From Acidovorax sp. 1608163 (GTDB lineage: Bacteria; Pseudomonadota; Gammaproteobacteria; Burkholderiales; Burkholderiaceae_C), in the NCBI RefSeq assembly GCF_003669015.1, contig NZ_CP033069.1, positions 2,552,501-2,616,500 of the forward strand: DNA of 64,000 nt. Reading direction: 5' to 3'. Positions 16,816-24,826 of this stretch are shown piece by piece (position 1 is the first letter of the stretch; the number at the start of each line of letters is the position of its first letter). The notes beneath the pieces were generated by a model. That model saw only the letters and a program-made list of their open reading frames with translations. It was not told the DNA's origin and did no database searches. Both the position numbers and the translations under genes were made by a program.

Positions 16816-19035
16816 ATGAGCCAACCGGACCTCTCCTTTTTGCTGAACGCTGAGCCAGGCAATGCCCAGCCACCTGTGCCTGCCGAGCGCCGCAAGGCCG
16901 ACCGCCCCAAGGGCTCGGTGGCGGCTCTGATTGCCGAGCTGCGCGCCTCCCAGGCAGAGCTGGAAGGCCAGAACAAGGTGCTGCGCTACAGCCAGACAGT
17001 GGCCGAGAGTGCGTCGGAGCGGTTCGAGACCCTGTTCTCCAGCGTGCCGCTGGCGCTGATGGTGGTGGACGAATACGACATGGTGGTGCAGGCCAATTCA
17101 ATGGCGCACCGGTCGTTTCAGCCCACCGAGCGCGACCGCCCCCTCACCGCGCTGATGCCTTTTGTCTCGGAAGCCGATGCACCGCGTGTGCGCGCCGCGT
17201 TCGAGCAAGCGCAGGCCGAGGGGCACAGTGAGGTGACCGAGGTGGTCTTCCCCATCGGCCCCCAGGTGCACATCACCGGCGACCTGCACATTGCGCGCAT
17301 CGAGGCGGCACAGGACGACGGTACTGTGCAGCTGCAGTTTTTGTGCGCCGTGATTGACCAAGGCCCGCTGCTGGCCGAGCGCCATGCGCTGCAGCAAAGC
17401 GCATTGGCCGTGCAGCAACGCAATGAACAGCTCCACGCCAGCGAAAAGCGGCTGGAGGCCGTGATCAACTCGGCGCTGGACGCCATCATTTGCGTAGACC
17501 AGCACGGGCTGATTACCGTCTTCAACCCCACAGCGGCGGCCCTGTTCCAGTGCAGCGCACAAGACGCACTGGGCAGCCCGCTGGAGCGATTTTTGCCCGC
17601 GGCCGGGCAAGCCATGGCATTTGCCCAGCTCACCACCCAGGCCATGCTGGGCGAGATGATGGCCTGCACGGCCAGCGCCAAAGAACTGGCGGTGGAGGTG
17701 AGCGTGTCGTTTGAGCGCCATGCCGAGGGCGAGACCACCACCGTGTTTGCGCGCGACCTGACGGGCCGCAAAAAGACCGAGGCGCACCGCAACGAGCTGG
17801 AGGCGCAGCTGCGCGAATCCCACAAGATGCAGGCGGTGGGCACCATGGCGGGCGGTATCGCGCACGACTTCAACAACATCCTGAGCGCGATTTTGGGGAA
17901 CGTGGAGTTGGCCAAAGCCGACTGCGGCCCAGGTTCTTCCGCGCTGGAGAGCCTGCTGGAGATTGAAAAAGCCGGGCGACGGGCGCGCGACCTAGTGCGT
18001 CAGATTCTGACCTTCAGCCGCAACGAGCCCCCCCGGCGCACCGCCGTGGCGCTGGCAGAAGTGGCGCACGACACCGAGCGCCTGCTGCGCGTGACCCTGC
18101 CCCCGGCCATTGAGCTGCACATGCACCTGCCCACCGGCCTGCCCCCGGTGCTGGCAGATGCCACGCAGGTGGAGCAAGCCCTGCTGAACCTGTGCACGAA
18201 CGCCATCCAATCGATGGGCAGCGCCAGAGGCAGCATCCACGTCGAAGCGGTGGCCATCCAACCAGACCAGCGCCTGAGCGAGCGCCTGGGCTTGGCCACC
18301 GCCGACTATGTGGCACTGAGCGTGCGCGACACCGGCCCCGGCATGGATGCCGCCACGCTGCAGCGCATTTTTGAGCCCTTCTTCACCACCAAGCCCGTAG
18401 GCCAGGGCACGGGCCTGGGCCTGGCTGTGGTGCACGGCGTAATGCGCACGCACGAAGGCGCGGTGGATGTGCAAAGCACGCCAGGCGAAGGCAGCCGCTT
18501 CACGCTGTACTTTCCGGTGGCCCGGCCTGAGCAGGCGGCAGAGCCAGCACCACCCGCCGCCGCCCTGCCCGGCCCAGAGGCACCAAACCCGGCCCCCGAG
18601 CCCGCCACGGAGACACCAGCCACAACCCCTGCCAACGTACAGGCTCCCCGGGCCCACCACGTCATGTATGTGGACGACGACGAGGCCCTGGTGTTTCTGG
18701 TGCAGCGGCTGCTGCGCAGGCGGGGCTACCGCGTCAGCGGGTTTACAGACCCCCACGAAGCCACGGCAGCGCTGCGGGCCCAGCCGCAGGACTATGACCT
18801 GCTGGTGACCGACTACAACATGCCGGGCTTCTGCGGCGTGGACCTGGTGCGCGAAGCCAGGCTGATTCGGCCTGACCTGCCCGTGGCCCTGGCCTCGGGC
18901 TATGTGACGGCAGAGATTGAACAGGCGGCATTGGCTGAAGGTGCACGCGCACTCATCCACAAGCCCAATGATGTGGAAGAGCTGTGTGCCACCGTGCACC
19001 AGCTGGTGCATGGCGACAATGCGCCCCCTCGCTGA
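16816..19035 (+). CDS. Hybrid PAS sensor histidine kinase with C-terminal receiver
   Basis: A cytosolic hybrid kinase of about 740 residues without membrane segments. A coiled start is followed by two PAS-like domains (about 60-190 and 210-320). A HisKA domain carries the phospho-acceptor His350 in GGIAHDFNNIL, and an HATPase has an N box (LCTNAIQSM), DTGPGMD and GTGLGLAVV. A proline/alanine-rich linker leads to a receiver with Asp666 in LVTDYNMPGF. I start at ATG 16816; a GTG at 16720 would add 32 residues. Its 3' end overlaps the pseudouridine synthase. The signal is unknown. Confidence 0.92.
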   Translation: MSQPDLSFLLNAEPGNAQPPVPAERRKADRPKGSVAALIAELRASQAELEGQNKVLRYSQTVAESASERFETLFSSVPLALMVVDEYDMVVQANSMAHRSFQPTERDRPLTALMPFVSEADAPRVRAAFEQAQAEGHSEVTEVVFPIGPQVHITGDLHIARIEAAQDDGTVQLQFLCAVIDQGPLLAERHALQQSALAVQQRNEQLHASEKRLEAVINSALDAIICVDQHGLITVFNPTAAALFQCSAQDALGSPLERFLPAAGQAMAFAQLTTQAMLGEMMACTASAKELAVEVSVSFERHAEGETTTVFARDLTGRKKTEAHRNELEAQLRESHKMQAVGTMAGGIAHDFNNILSAILGNVELAKADCGPGSSALESLLEIEKAGRRARDLVRQILTFSRNEPPRRTAVALAEVAHDTERLLRVTLPPAIELHMHLPTGLPPVLADATQVEQALLNLCTNAIQSMGSARGSIHVEAVAIQPDQRLSERLGLATADYVALSVRDTGPGMDAATLQRIFEPFFTTKPVGQGTGLGLAVVHGVMRTHEGAVDVQSTPGEGSRFTLYFPVARPEQAAEPAPPAAALPGPEAPNPAPEPATETPATTPANVQAPRAHHVMYVDDDEALVFLVQRLLRRRGYRVSGFTDPHEATAALRAQPQDYDLLVTDYNMPGFCGVDLVREARLIRPDLPVALASGYVTAEIEQAALAEGARALIHKPNDVEELCATVHQLVHGDNAPPR

Positions 19036-19771
19036 AGAGCACGGTGGCGCACAGGCCACCGCGCAACCCGCCACTGCTGCGCCCTTTGCCATACCCCCAG
19101 CCCCCCCGGCACTGGCAGTCCCTGCCGGGGTGCAGGCGGTGTACGAAGACGAGCACCTGCTGGTGCTGCACAAGCCCGCAGGCCTGCTGTGCGTGCCCGG
19201 CCGTGGCGAGGACAAGCAGGACTGCCTGAGCGCCCGGGCGCACATGCGCTGGCCCGGTGCCCTCATCGTGCACCGGCTGGACCAAGCCACATCCGGGCTG
19301 GTGCTGATGGCCCGCAGCCTGGCGGTGCAACGCCAGTTGAGCGAGGCGTTTGCCACGCGGCAAGTGCAAAAGCGCTACGTCGCCGTGGTGCAGGGTGCCC
19401 TGGGCCAGCCCCAGTGCCCACCCGAAGGCCCCTGGCAACTGATTGACCTGCCCATTGCCGCAGACTGGGAGCGCCGCCCCCTGCGCGTGGTGGACGCCAC
19501 CACCGGCAAACCCAGTCAGACCCACTGGCGGGCCGTGGGCTACGACAGCGCACAGCACACCACCCGCGTGGAGCTGGAGCCCCTGACCGGGCGCACCCAC
19601 CAACTGCGCGTGCACCTGAGCGCCCTGGGCCACCCTATTGTGGGCGACACGCTGTATGCACCACCGCCGCACCACCCCGGCCAGCGCCTGCTGCTGCATG
19701 CGCGCGAACTGGGCTTTGCCCACCCGGTCCACGCTGCCTGGTGCCACGTGGTGGTGGCAGAAGAGTTTTAG
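19019..19771 (+). CDS. RluA family pseudouridine synthase
   Basis: Converts uridine to pseudouridine in rRNA or tRNA. The family signature HRLDQATSGL contains the catalytic aspartate, followed by KRYVAVV and GRTHQLRVHLSALGHPIVGD. With ATG 19019 the protein has 250 residues and overlaps the kinase gene by 17 bases; an earlier frame opening at 18917 would add sequence that is only a shadow of the receiver domain. The exact target base cannot be assigned; the small single-domain form resembles RluA. Confidence 0.92.
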   Translation: MRPLAEEHGGAQATAQPATAAPFAIPPAPPALAVPAGVQAVYEDEHLLVLHKPAGLLCVPGRGEDKQDCLSARAHMRWPGALIVHRLDQATSGLVLMARSLAVQRQLSEAFATRQVQKRYVAVVQGALGQPQCPPEGPWQLIDLPIAADWERRPLRVVDATTGKPSQTHWRAVGYDSAQHTTRVELEPLTGRTHQLRVHLSALGHPIVGDTLYAPPPHHPGQRLLLHARELGFAHPVHAAWCHVVVAEEF

Positions 19772-19792
19772 TGTTTTATGCCCCTACCGCTT

Positions 19793-19830
19793 TAAATACA
19801 AGCGCTAGAAGCTATTATTTCAATAGCAAA
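19793..19830. repeat. Dispersed palindromic repeat, family A (partial)
   Basis: Right arm tacaagcgctagaagctatt with a partial ttcaatagc continuation, in the gap between the RluA-type gene and the rsaM-like gene. Confidence 0.65.
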
Positions 19831-19933
19831 TTGACAAGCAGGTGGGGTCAAGCATCAGCCCAGAGATCCTGCCCCCGCTGGTGCTCTGCAGCCAAGAGAC
19901 GCCGAGAGCGTGGCAGCGCAATCACAGCGTCCC

Positions 19934-20377
19934 TTACGGCAAGGCGCAATGACCCACAGGTGCATCCACCACCCCAAGCCCAGGCGATAGCCCCACCGCC
20001 CGCACCAAATGGTCCTGCCAAGGCAGGGCATCCACCACCGTGGCCAGCAACTCCAGATTTTTGATCCACCCCGTGTCGCCCCCTGCGGCATAAACCAGCA
20101 TGACATTGGTGCGCGGCTGCCCCAATCGGGCCCACTGGAACGTCTGTTGCGCCTGCGACAACTGCAGTTGCCAGTCCCAGCCGATCGAGACGGCAGGTGA
20201 CGAGGCACTGACCCACTCGGTGTAGCCGCTGATCACGGTCTCGCGCCCGCACTCTCGCAGCGCAACGGGGCAGGCGCCCGCCAATTCGGTGTCCACCCCA
20301 GACACCAAGTGTGCGATAGGCAAAGACAGCAGCTCGTCAATCGACAAGCGCAGCAGACCGTCAGACGACAGCTGCAT
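19934..20377 (-). CDS. RsaM-like quorum-sensing modulator (DUF4902)
   Basis: About 147 residues. The sequence LSSDGLLRLSIDELLSLPIA and the HLVSGVDTE and GYTEWVS segments match what I recall of the DUF4902/RsaM family, small proteins encoded beside luxI/luxR in Burkholderia and Pseudomonas that damp acyl-homoserine-lactone signalling. ATG 20377 is chosen because family members begin just before the SxDGxxRL motif. A TTG at 20458, almost abutting the luxR stop, would add 27 residues. It lies downstream of luxR on the same strand, so one transcript is likely. Confidence 0.75.
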   Translation of the reverse strand: MQLSSDGLLRLSIDELLSLPIAHLVSGVDTELAGACPVALRECGRETVISGYTEWVSASSPAVSIGWDWQLQLSQAQQTFQWARLGQPRTNVMLVYAAGGDTGWIKNLELLATVVDALPWQDHLVRAVGLSPGLGVVDAPVGHCALP

Positions 20378-20464
20378 GGCCCGCTGCCTGTGGTGAATGA
20401 GGTCGCTGCACGCCGCCTGCACCACGCAAGGCGCGTGGGCTGCGCGGGTTTCGAGCAAGGGCCA

Positions 20465-21178
20465 TCAGCCCAGCAAACCCAGCATGGCCGCGCGCACGGT
20501 GGCCGCCGTCTTGTTGGTGGTCTGCAGCTTGAACACCGCGTTTTTCACGTGAAAGTTGACCGTGTTTTCCGACACATCCAGCAGCGAAGAAATATCGGCA
20601 GACGTCTTGCCATCGGCAGTCCATTTGAGCACCTCGATTTCTCTGGCGGTCAAGTTGGGCTGCATCTGCTCAGCTTGCCGTGTGGTGAAAATCCGCGACA
20701 GCACCACATGCGCCATGTGCGCCAGCCACCGCATCTTCATCTCGTTGTGGTCCACCTCTTGCGCAGTCAAGGCCTCGCCAGACCGGGCCAGAGTCAGCAT
20801 CCCCCGCACCCCGCCCCCATCAATGCAGGCCTTGGCCCACCCAAAGCGCAAACCAAACGAACGCGCATCCTCCCAAAAATCCTGCGCCTGTGCAAACACC
20901 TCATCCGTCCACACCAGTGGCGTGTTTTTGCGGCAGCCGTGCTGCACCGTGGGGTCGATCTGCACATAGCCTTGCCGCGCATAGCGCTCCTGCCATTCAA
21001 CGGGGTAGTTGTTGAGCAGGATGGTGCGAGGGTTGGACAAGGGCAATGGCACACGCAGCCCGTAGGCGCAGTAGTCAAAGCCCAACGACCGCGCAGCAGA
21101 CTCGATCCTGCGGAACACCTCATGCTCCGACTGCGCCTGGTCGAGCACATCCAACAAATCCTCTTGCCAGCTTGTCAT
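20465..21178 (-). CDS. LuxR family quorum-sensing transcriptional regulator
   Basis: A 237-residue acyl-homoserine-lactone receptor. The autoinducer domain keeps the binding residues in order: W and Y in EWQERYARQGY, D and P in IDPTV, and a further W in FGLRFGWA. The C-terminal GerE HTH reads LTAREIEVLKWTADGKTS, then SENTVNFHVKNA. Start ATG 21178 has GGTGGAG seven or eight bases upstream; the frame opens further upstream without family support. It diverges from luxI across a 232-bp region with a perfect lux box. Confidence 0.94.
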   Translation of the reverse strand: MTSWQEDLLDVLDQAQSEHEVFRRIESAARSLGFDYCAYGLRVPLPLSNPRTILLNNYPVEWQERYARQGYVQIDPTVQHGCRKNTPLVWTDEVFAQAQDFWEDARSFGLRFGWAKACIDGGGVRGMLTLARSGEALTAQEVDHNEMKMRWLAHMAHVVLSRIFTTRQAEQMQPNLTAREIEVLKWTADGKTSADISSLLDVSENTVNFHVKNAVFKLQTTNKTAATVRAAMLGLLG

Positions 21179-21273
21179 AGGGACTCCACCCACGGGCCAA
21201 AACCACAGCACGCCGGGGCCATGCAAACCAATGACCAGCCGGGGCAAAACGTTATCAAATTGTTACGTTTAGA

Positions 21274-21303
21274 GCATTTTGGCGCTTGCAATGCATTTTG
21301 GCG
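21274..21303. repeat. Phased 11-bp direct repeat in the luxR-luxI intergenic region
   Basis: gcattttggcg occurs at 21274-21284 and 21293-21303, a 19-bp period (close to two helical turns), upstream of the lux box. It could be a site for a second regulator. No identity is proposed. Confidence 0.4.
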
Positions 21304-21338
21304 AGTGGATTTTTGCAGCCCAGGCCGCCCAGCACCAC

Positions 21339-21354
21339 CTACCAAAGTTGGTAG
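21339..21354. promoter_or_regulatory. lux box upstream of luxI
   Basis: CTACCAAAGTTGGTAG, a perfect 7+2+7 inverted repeat fitting the CT-N12-AG pattern of LuxR-type binding sites. Its right edge touches the -35 element of luxI, the position expected for activation by contact with RNA polymerase. Confidence 0.88.
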
Positions 21355-21383
21355 TTACAAATCTCTTTGCGCAATTCTCTAAT
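21355..21383 (+). promoter_or_regulatory. luxI promoter (-35/-10)
   Basis: TTACAA (21355-21360) and TCTAAT (21378-21383) with a 17-bp spacer, directly after the lux box. A strong GAGAGGG ribosome binding site (21397-21403) precedes the luxI ATG at 21411. Confidence 0.7.
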
Positions 21384-21410
21384 GACTCAAACATCTGAGA
21401 GGGAATTGAC

Positions 21411-21965
21411 ATGCGCATCACTTCGGGTTGTTCTGCAGAACTGCGCCCTCCGCTCATGACCCGCCTGGCCCGCTACCGGCACCGCGTGTTTGTAGAAACA
21501 CTGGGCTGGCAGCTGCAATGCCGCGATGCACTGGAGTGGGACCAGTTTGACCGCGACGACACCCTGTATGTGATTGCCCAGAACGCAGCGGGCGACGTGA
21601 TCGGCACGGCACGCCTGCTTCCCACCACGCGCCCCTACCTGCTGTCTGAAGTGTTTCCGGTGCTGCTCAACGGCGCAGACCCACCCCAATCGCCCACCGT
21701 GTGGGAGCTGTCCCGCTTTGCGGCGGTGGACTTTGGGGGCACCACGGGCTCAGCCCTGGACCAGTTCTCCTCCCCCATCACCACCGGCCTGCTGCATGCC
21801 GCCAGCCGCTGCGCCATGGCCCAGGGCGCGCAGCGCATGGTGACGGTGTCACCCCTGGGGGTGGAGCGCCTGCTGCGCCGCACGGGCTTTCAGTCACACC
21901 GGCTGGGCCCGCCCATGGTCGTCAATCAGCAGCCTTTGTTTGCCTGCTCCATTCAATGCCAATAG
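21411..21965 (+). CDS. Acyl-homoserine-lactone synthase (LuxI family)
   Basis: Makes an N-acyl-homoserine lactone from S-adenosylmethionine and an acyl carrier. The 184-residue protein keeps the invariant LuxI residues: R25, F27 and W33 in YRHRVFVETLGW, acidic D44/D47/D50 in EWDQFDRDD, R68 in GTARLLP, the following F82, and the E-x-x-R of WELSRFA. It is slightly short for the family but complete. It is the first gene of a compact run with cysC (28 bp gap), a DHH phosphoesterase and a sulfotransferase. The acyl chain cannot be predicted. Confidence 0.95.
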   Translation: MRITSGCSAELRPPLMTRLARYRHRVFVETLGWQLQCRDALEWDQFDRDDTLYVIAQNAAGDVIGTARLLPTTRPYLLSEVFPVLLNGADPPQSPTVWELSRFAAVDFGGTTGSALDQFSSPITTGLLHAASRCAMAQGAQRMVTVSPLGVERLLRRTGFQSHRLGPPMVVNQQPLFACSIQCQ

Positions 21966-21993
21966 CCCAAATAGCCCATCACCCATCGCCCCC

Positions 21994-22668
21994 ATGAATG
22001 CCCTGCCCCACACCTTACGCTCGGCCATAGACGCGGCTGCGGACCCAGCGCCCGCCAGCGCTGCGCCGGTGCGGATGATCGTGCCACACGCTGGGCACAT
22101 CACGGCGCACCTGCGCCAGCACTTGCTGCAGCAGCGCCCGGTCACGGTGTGGTTCACCGGGCTCAGCGGTGCAGGAAAATCGACCCTGGCCTACGCGCTG
22201 GAGGAGCGCCTGCACCACAGCGGCTACGCCAGCTTTGTGCTCGATGGCGACAACCTGCGGCACCGCCTGAACAAAGACCTGGGCTTCAGCGCCCGCGAGC
22301 GCACCGAGAACATCCGCCGCGTGGCCGAAGTGGCAGCCCTGATGAACGAGGCTGGCCTGATGGTGTTCACCGCACTCATATCGCCCCAGCAGGAGGACCG
22401 CGCCATGGCCCGCGCCATCGTGGGTGCAGATCGGTTCATGGAGGTGCACGTCAGCACGCCCCTGGAGGTGTGTGAGGAGCGCGACCCCAAAGGCCTGTAC
22501 GACAAAGCCCGCGCAGGTGTCATTCCCCATTTCACAGGGGTCTCGGCGCCTTATGAGGCGCCCGCAGCCCCCGACCTCACGCTCAACACCGCAGGCATCA
22601 GCCTGGAGTCCGCCACCCAGCAGGTGCTGAACCTGCTCGTCCAACGTGGCTTCATGCCCGTGCCATGA
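21994..22668 (+). CDS. cysC: Adenylyl-sulfate (APS) kinase
   Basis: Phosphorylates APS to PAPS, the activated sulfate donor. The 224-residue protein has a ~50-residue N-terminal extension. The kinase core follows, with P-loop GLSGAGKST (about 56-64), the LDGDNLRHRLNKDLGFS APS-binding segment, the FTALISP strand and the KGLYDKARAG/FTGVSAPYE lid. No sulfate adenylyltransferase (cysDN) is nearby, so this copy appears dedicated to its neighbours, not to assimilation. ATG 21994 is supported by family alignment; the stop overlaps the next start by ATGA. Confidence 0.96.
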   Translation: MNALPHTLRSAIDAAADPAPASAAPVRMIVPHAGHITAHLRQHLLQQRPVTVWFTGLSGAGKSTLAYALEERLHHSGYASFVLDGDNLRHRLNKDLGFSARERTENIRRVAEVAALMNEAGLMVFTALISPQQEDRAMARAIVGADRFMEVHVSTPLEVCEERDPKGLYDKARAGVIPHFTGVSAPYEAPAAPDLTLNTAGISLESATQQVLNLLVQRGFMPVP

Positions 22669-23696
22669 CCACACCCGACCACACCAGCCCCGAGGGCGCG
22701 ACGCCGCCGCCCCAAGCACAGGCCGCGCCCACGGCGTACGACCTGTTCAACGGGGATGCCGATGGACTGTGCGCGCTGCACCAGTTGCGCACGCTGCAGC
22801 CACGTGACGCGGTGCTCCTGTCTGGCACCAAGCGCGACATTGCGCTGTTTGACCTGCTGCCCCAGGGGTGCCCACTGGAAGTGACGGCGCTGGATATTTC
22901 GTGGGATCGCAATGCCCACAGCGCAGTCCAGGTGCTGGAGGCCGGCGGCAGCGTGACCTATTTTGACCACCACGCCGCGCAAACACTGGTGCGCCACCCA
23001 CGGCTGCAAAGCCACATCGATACGTCTGCCCAGGTCTGCACCAGCATGCTGGTAGACCGGCATTTGAAGGGTGCCATGCACCAGTGGGCCATCGTGGCGG
23101 CCTATGGCGACAACCTGGAAGCCGTGGCCGACCAGATGGCCCGCGCGCACGGCTGCACCGCAGGCACACGGGGTGCCCTGGCGCAGCTGGGCTACCTGCT
23201 GAACTACAACGCCTATGGCGAGAGCACGGAAGACCTGCACTTTCACCCCACGCAGCTGTACCGCTCGCTGCACCGCTTCGAAAGCCCGCTGGACTTCATC
23301 GCAAAAGCCTATGAATACCGGCGCCTGCTGGAAGGCCACGCCGACGACCAGCGTGCCGTGCACGACCTGCAGCCCTACGCCAGCCACCCCCGTGCCTGCG
23401 TGTACGTGCTGCCCGACAAACCTTGGGCCCGGCGCCTGTGCGGGTCGTTGGCCAACCAGCTGGTGGCGGGCCATGGCGGACAGTCGGTGGCCGTGCTCAC
23501 GCCCCGCTCGGACGGGCATTTTCTGGTGAACCTGCGCATGGGCTCGGCCAGCACCCGCCGCGCCGATCTGTTTTGCAGCCGCTACCCCGCTGGCGGCGGG
23601 CGCCACGCGGCGGGGGGCATCGACCGGCTGCCTCCTGGCGATGTGGAGCACTTCATCCAAGACCTTTTTCAACACCTACAGGAGCACGCCGCATGA
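22665..23696 (+). CDS. DHH family phosphoesterase (possible PAP phosphatase)
   Basis: A 343-residue DHH/DHHA1-type phosphoesterase. Motif I is FNGDADGLCA (about 29-38) and motif III is FDHH. The C-terminal substrate loop is GGGRHAAGGID. NrnA-type members of this superfamily hydrolyse both short oligonucleotides and 3'-phosphoadenosine-5'-phosphate (PAP). Its place between an APS kinase and a sulfotransferase, with ATGA overlaps on both sides, makes recycling of the sulfotransfer by-product PAP the best guess. That function is inference; the fold assignment is firm. Confidence 0.85.
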   Translation: MTTPDHTSPEGATPPPQAQAAPTAYDLFNGDADGLCALHQLRTLQPRDAVLLSGTKRDIALFDLLPQGCPLEVTALDISWDRNAHSAVQVLEAGGSVTYFDHHAAQTLVRHPRLQSHIDTSAQVCTSMLVDRHLKGAMHQWAIVAAYGDNLEAVADQMARAHGCTAGTRGALAQLGYLLNYNAYGESTEDLHFHPTQLYRSLHRFESPLDFIAKAYEYRRLLEGHADDQRAVHDLQPYASHPRACVYVLPDKPWARRLCGSLANQLVAGHGGQSVAVLTPRSDGHFLVNLRMGSASTRRADLFCSRYPAGGGRHAAGGIDRLPPGDVEHFIQDLFQHLQEHAA

Positions 23697-24772
23697 GCCA
23701 CACCACGGATGCCACACCCTCCAGGCCACTTCCGCTGCTGATGGTGCCGCTGCGGCGCTGCGGCAGCCATGCACTGCGCCTGCGGCTGAACGTGAGCCCC
23801 GCGTTCCACTCGCCCTACCCACTGCACATCGTGGACTTCATGCCCCTGGTACCGCTGTACGGCGACCTGGCCGATGACGGCGCCTACCGACAGCTGGTGA
23901 AAGACGTGGTGGGCCTGCAAGCCGCCATCATGGTGAAGTGGCCGGGCGTTCACTTCGACGCCGACGAGATTTTTGAGGCACTGCGCCACGCGCCACGCAG
24001 CGTGCACCGCATCGTGTGGGAGCTGCTGCTGCGCAGCGGTGAGCAGCATGGCGCGAGCGTGGTCATGGACAAGTCCCTGGACAGCATCCACTACGCGTCC
24101 GAGTTGATGGCGCTGTACCCGCAGATGCGCTTTTTGAACGTGGTGCGCGACCCCAGGGCGCAGGTGGCGTCCATGAACCGCGCCATCATCCATGACTTCG
24201 ACACCACGCTCAATGCACAGGCCTGGGTCAAGGCCCACAGCGCCGGGCGCGCATTGGCCGCCAGCCACCCAGACCGCGTGCTCACCATCCGCTACGAAGA
24301 CTTTCTGAGCGACCAGGAGAGCACCCTGCGGCGGGTCTGCCAATTCATCGGCCTCGAATTTCTGCCCGCCATGCTGGACATTGGCGCATCGCAAGAGGCC
24401 CGGGAGCTGTCCAGCATGTCGGCCCTGTGGGAGTCCAACTGTTTCGCCCCCATTGCGGCCAACAAGGACAAGTTCAAGTCGCAGCTGACGCTGCACGAGA
24501 TCGAAACCATCGAAACCCTGGCGCGCGAACACATGCAGCACTACGGCTACGAACCCATGACACCTGCCCAAGCCCCGCTGCCTGACGCCGCCGTCCTCGA
24601 ACAATGCCGCGCGCAATCGGCACGGCTGCGCCATCTGGCGTGGGAGCAGTTGCGGCTCAACGCCCCCAGCGACTATGCCGCCCGCCGTGTCCGGGCCGAG
24701 TATCTGGAGCGGGTGCACCAACGCCTGCTGGCCCACAGCCCCGACCAGACCAGCCTGGAACCCGCAGCCTGA
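23693..24772 (+). CDS. PAPS-dependent sulfotransferase
   Basis: Transfers sulfate from PAPS to a hydroxyl or amine of an unknown acceptor. In the 359-residue protein the 5'-phosphosulfate loop is PLRRCGSHALR (residues ~18-28). The 3'-phosphate site is VVRDPRAQVASM, with the usual arginine and serine. The C-terminal half keeps the LTIRYEDFL and the CQFIGLEF helix of the sulfotransferase_3 group. No signal peptide is seen, so it acts in the cytoplasm. ATG 23693 overlaps the DHH stop. Encoded beside its own PAPS-forming kinase behind a LuxR-controlled promoter. Confidence 0.9.
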   Translation: MSHTTDATPSRPLPLLMVPLRRCGSHALRLRLNVSPAFHSPYPLHIVDFMPLVPLYGDLADDGAYRQLVKDVVGLQAAIMVKWPGVHFDADEIFEALRHAPRSVHRIVWELLLRSGEQHGASVVMDKSLDSIHYASELMALYPQMRFLNVVRDPRAQVASMNRAIIHDFDTTLNAQAWVKAHSAGRALAASHPDRVLTIRYEDFLSDQESTLRRVCQFIGLEFLPAMLDIGASQEARELSSMSALWESNCFAPIAANKDKFKSQLTLHEIETIETLAREHMQHYGYEPMTPAQAPLPDAAVLEQCRAQSARLRHLAWEQLRLNAPSDYAARRVRAEYLERVHQRLLAHSPDQTSLEPAA

Positions 24773-24826
24773 CGCACCACCCACCTGCCCGCCCCTTCTG
24801 CTTTCTGAGTACCCCCTGGAGACACC

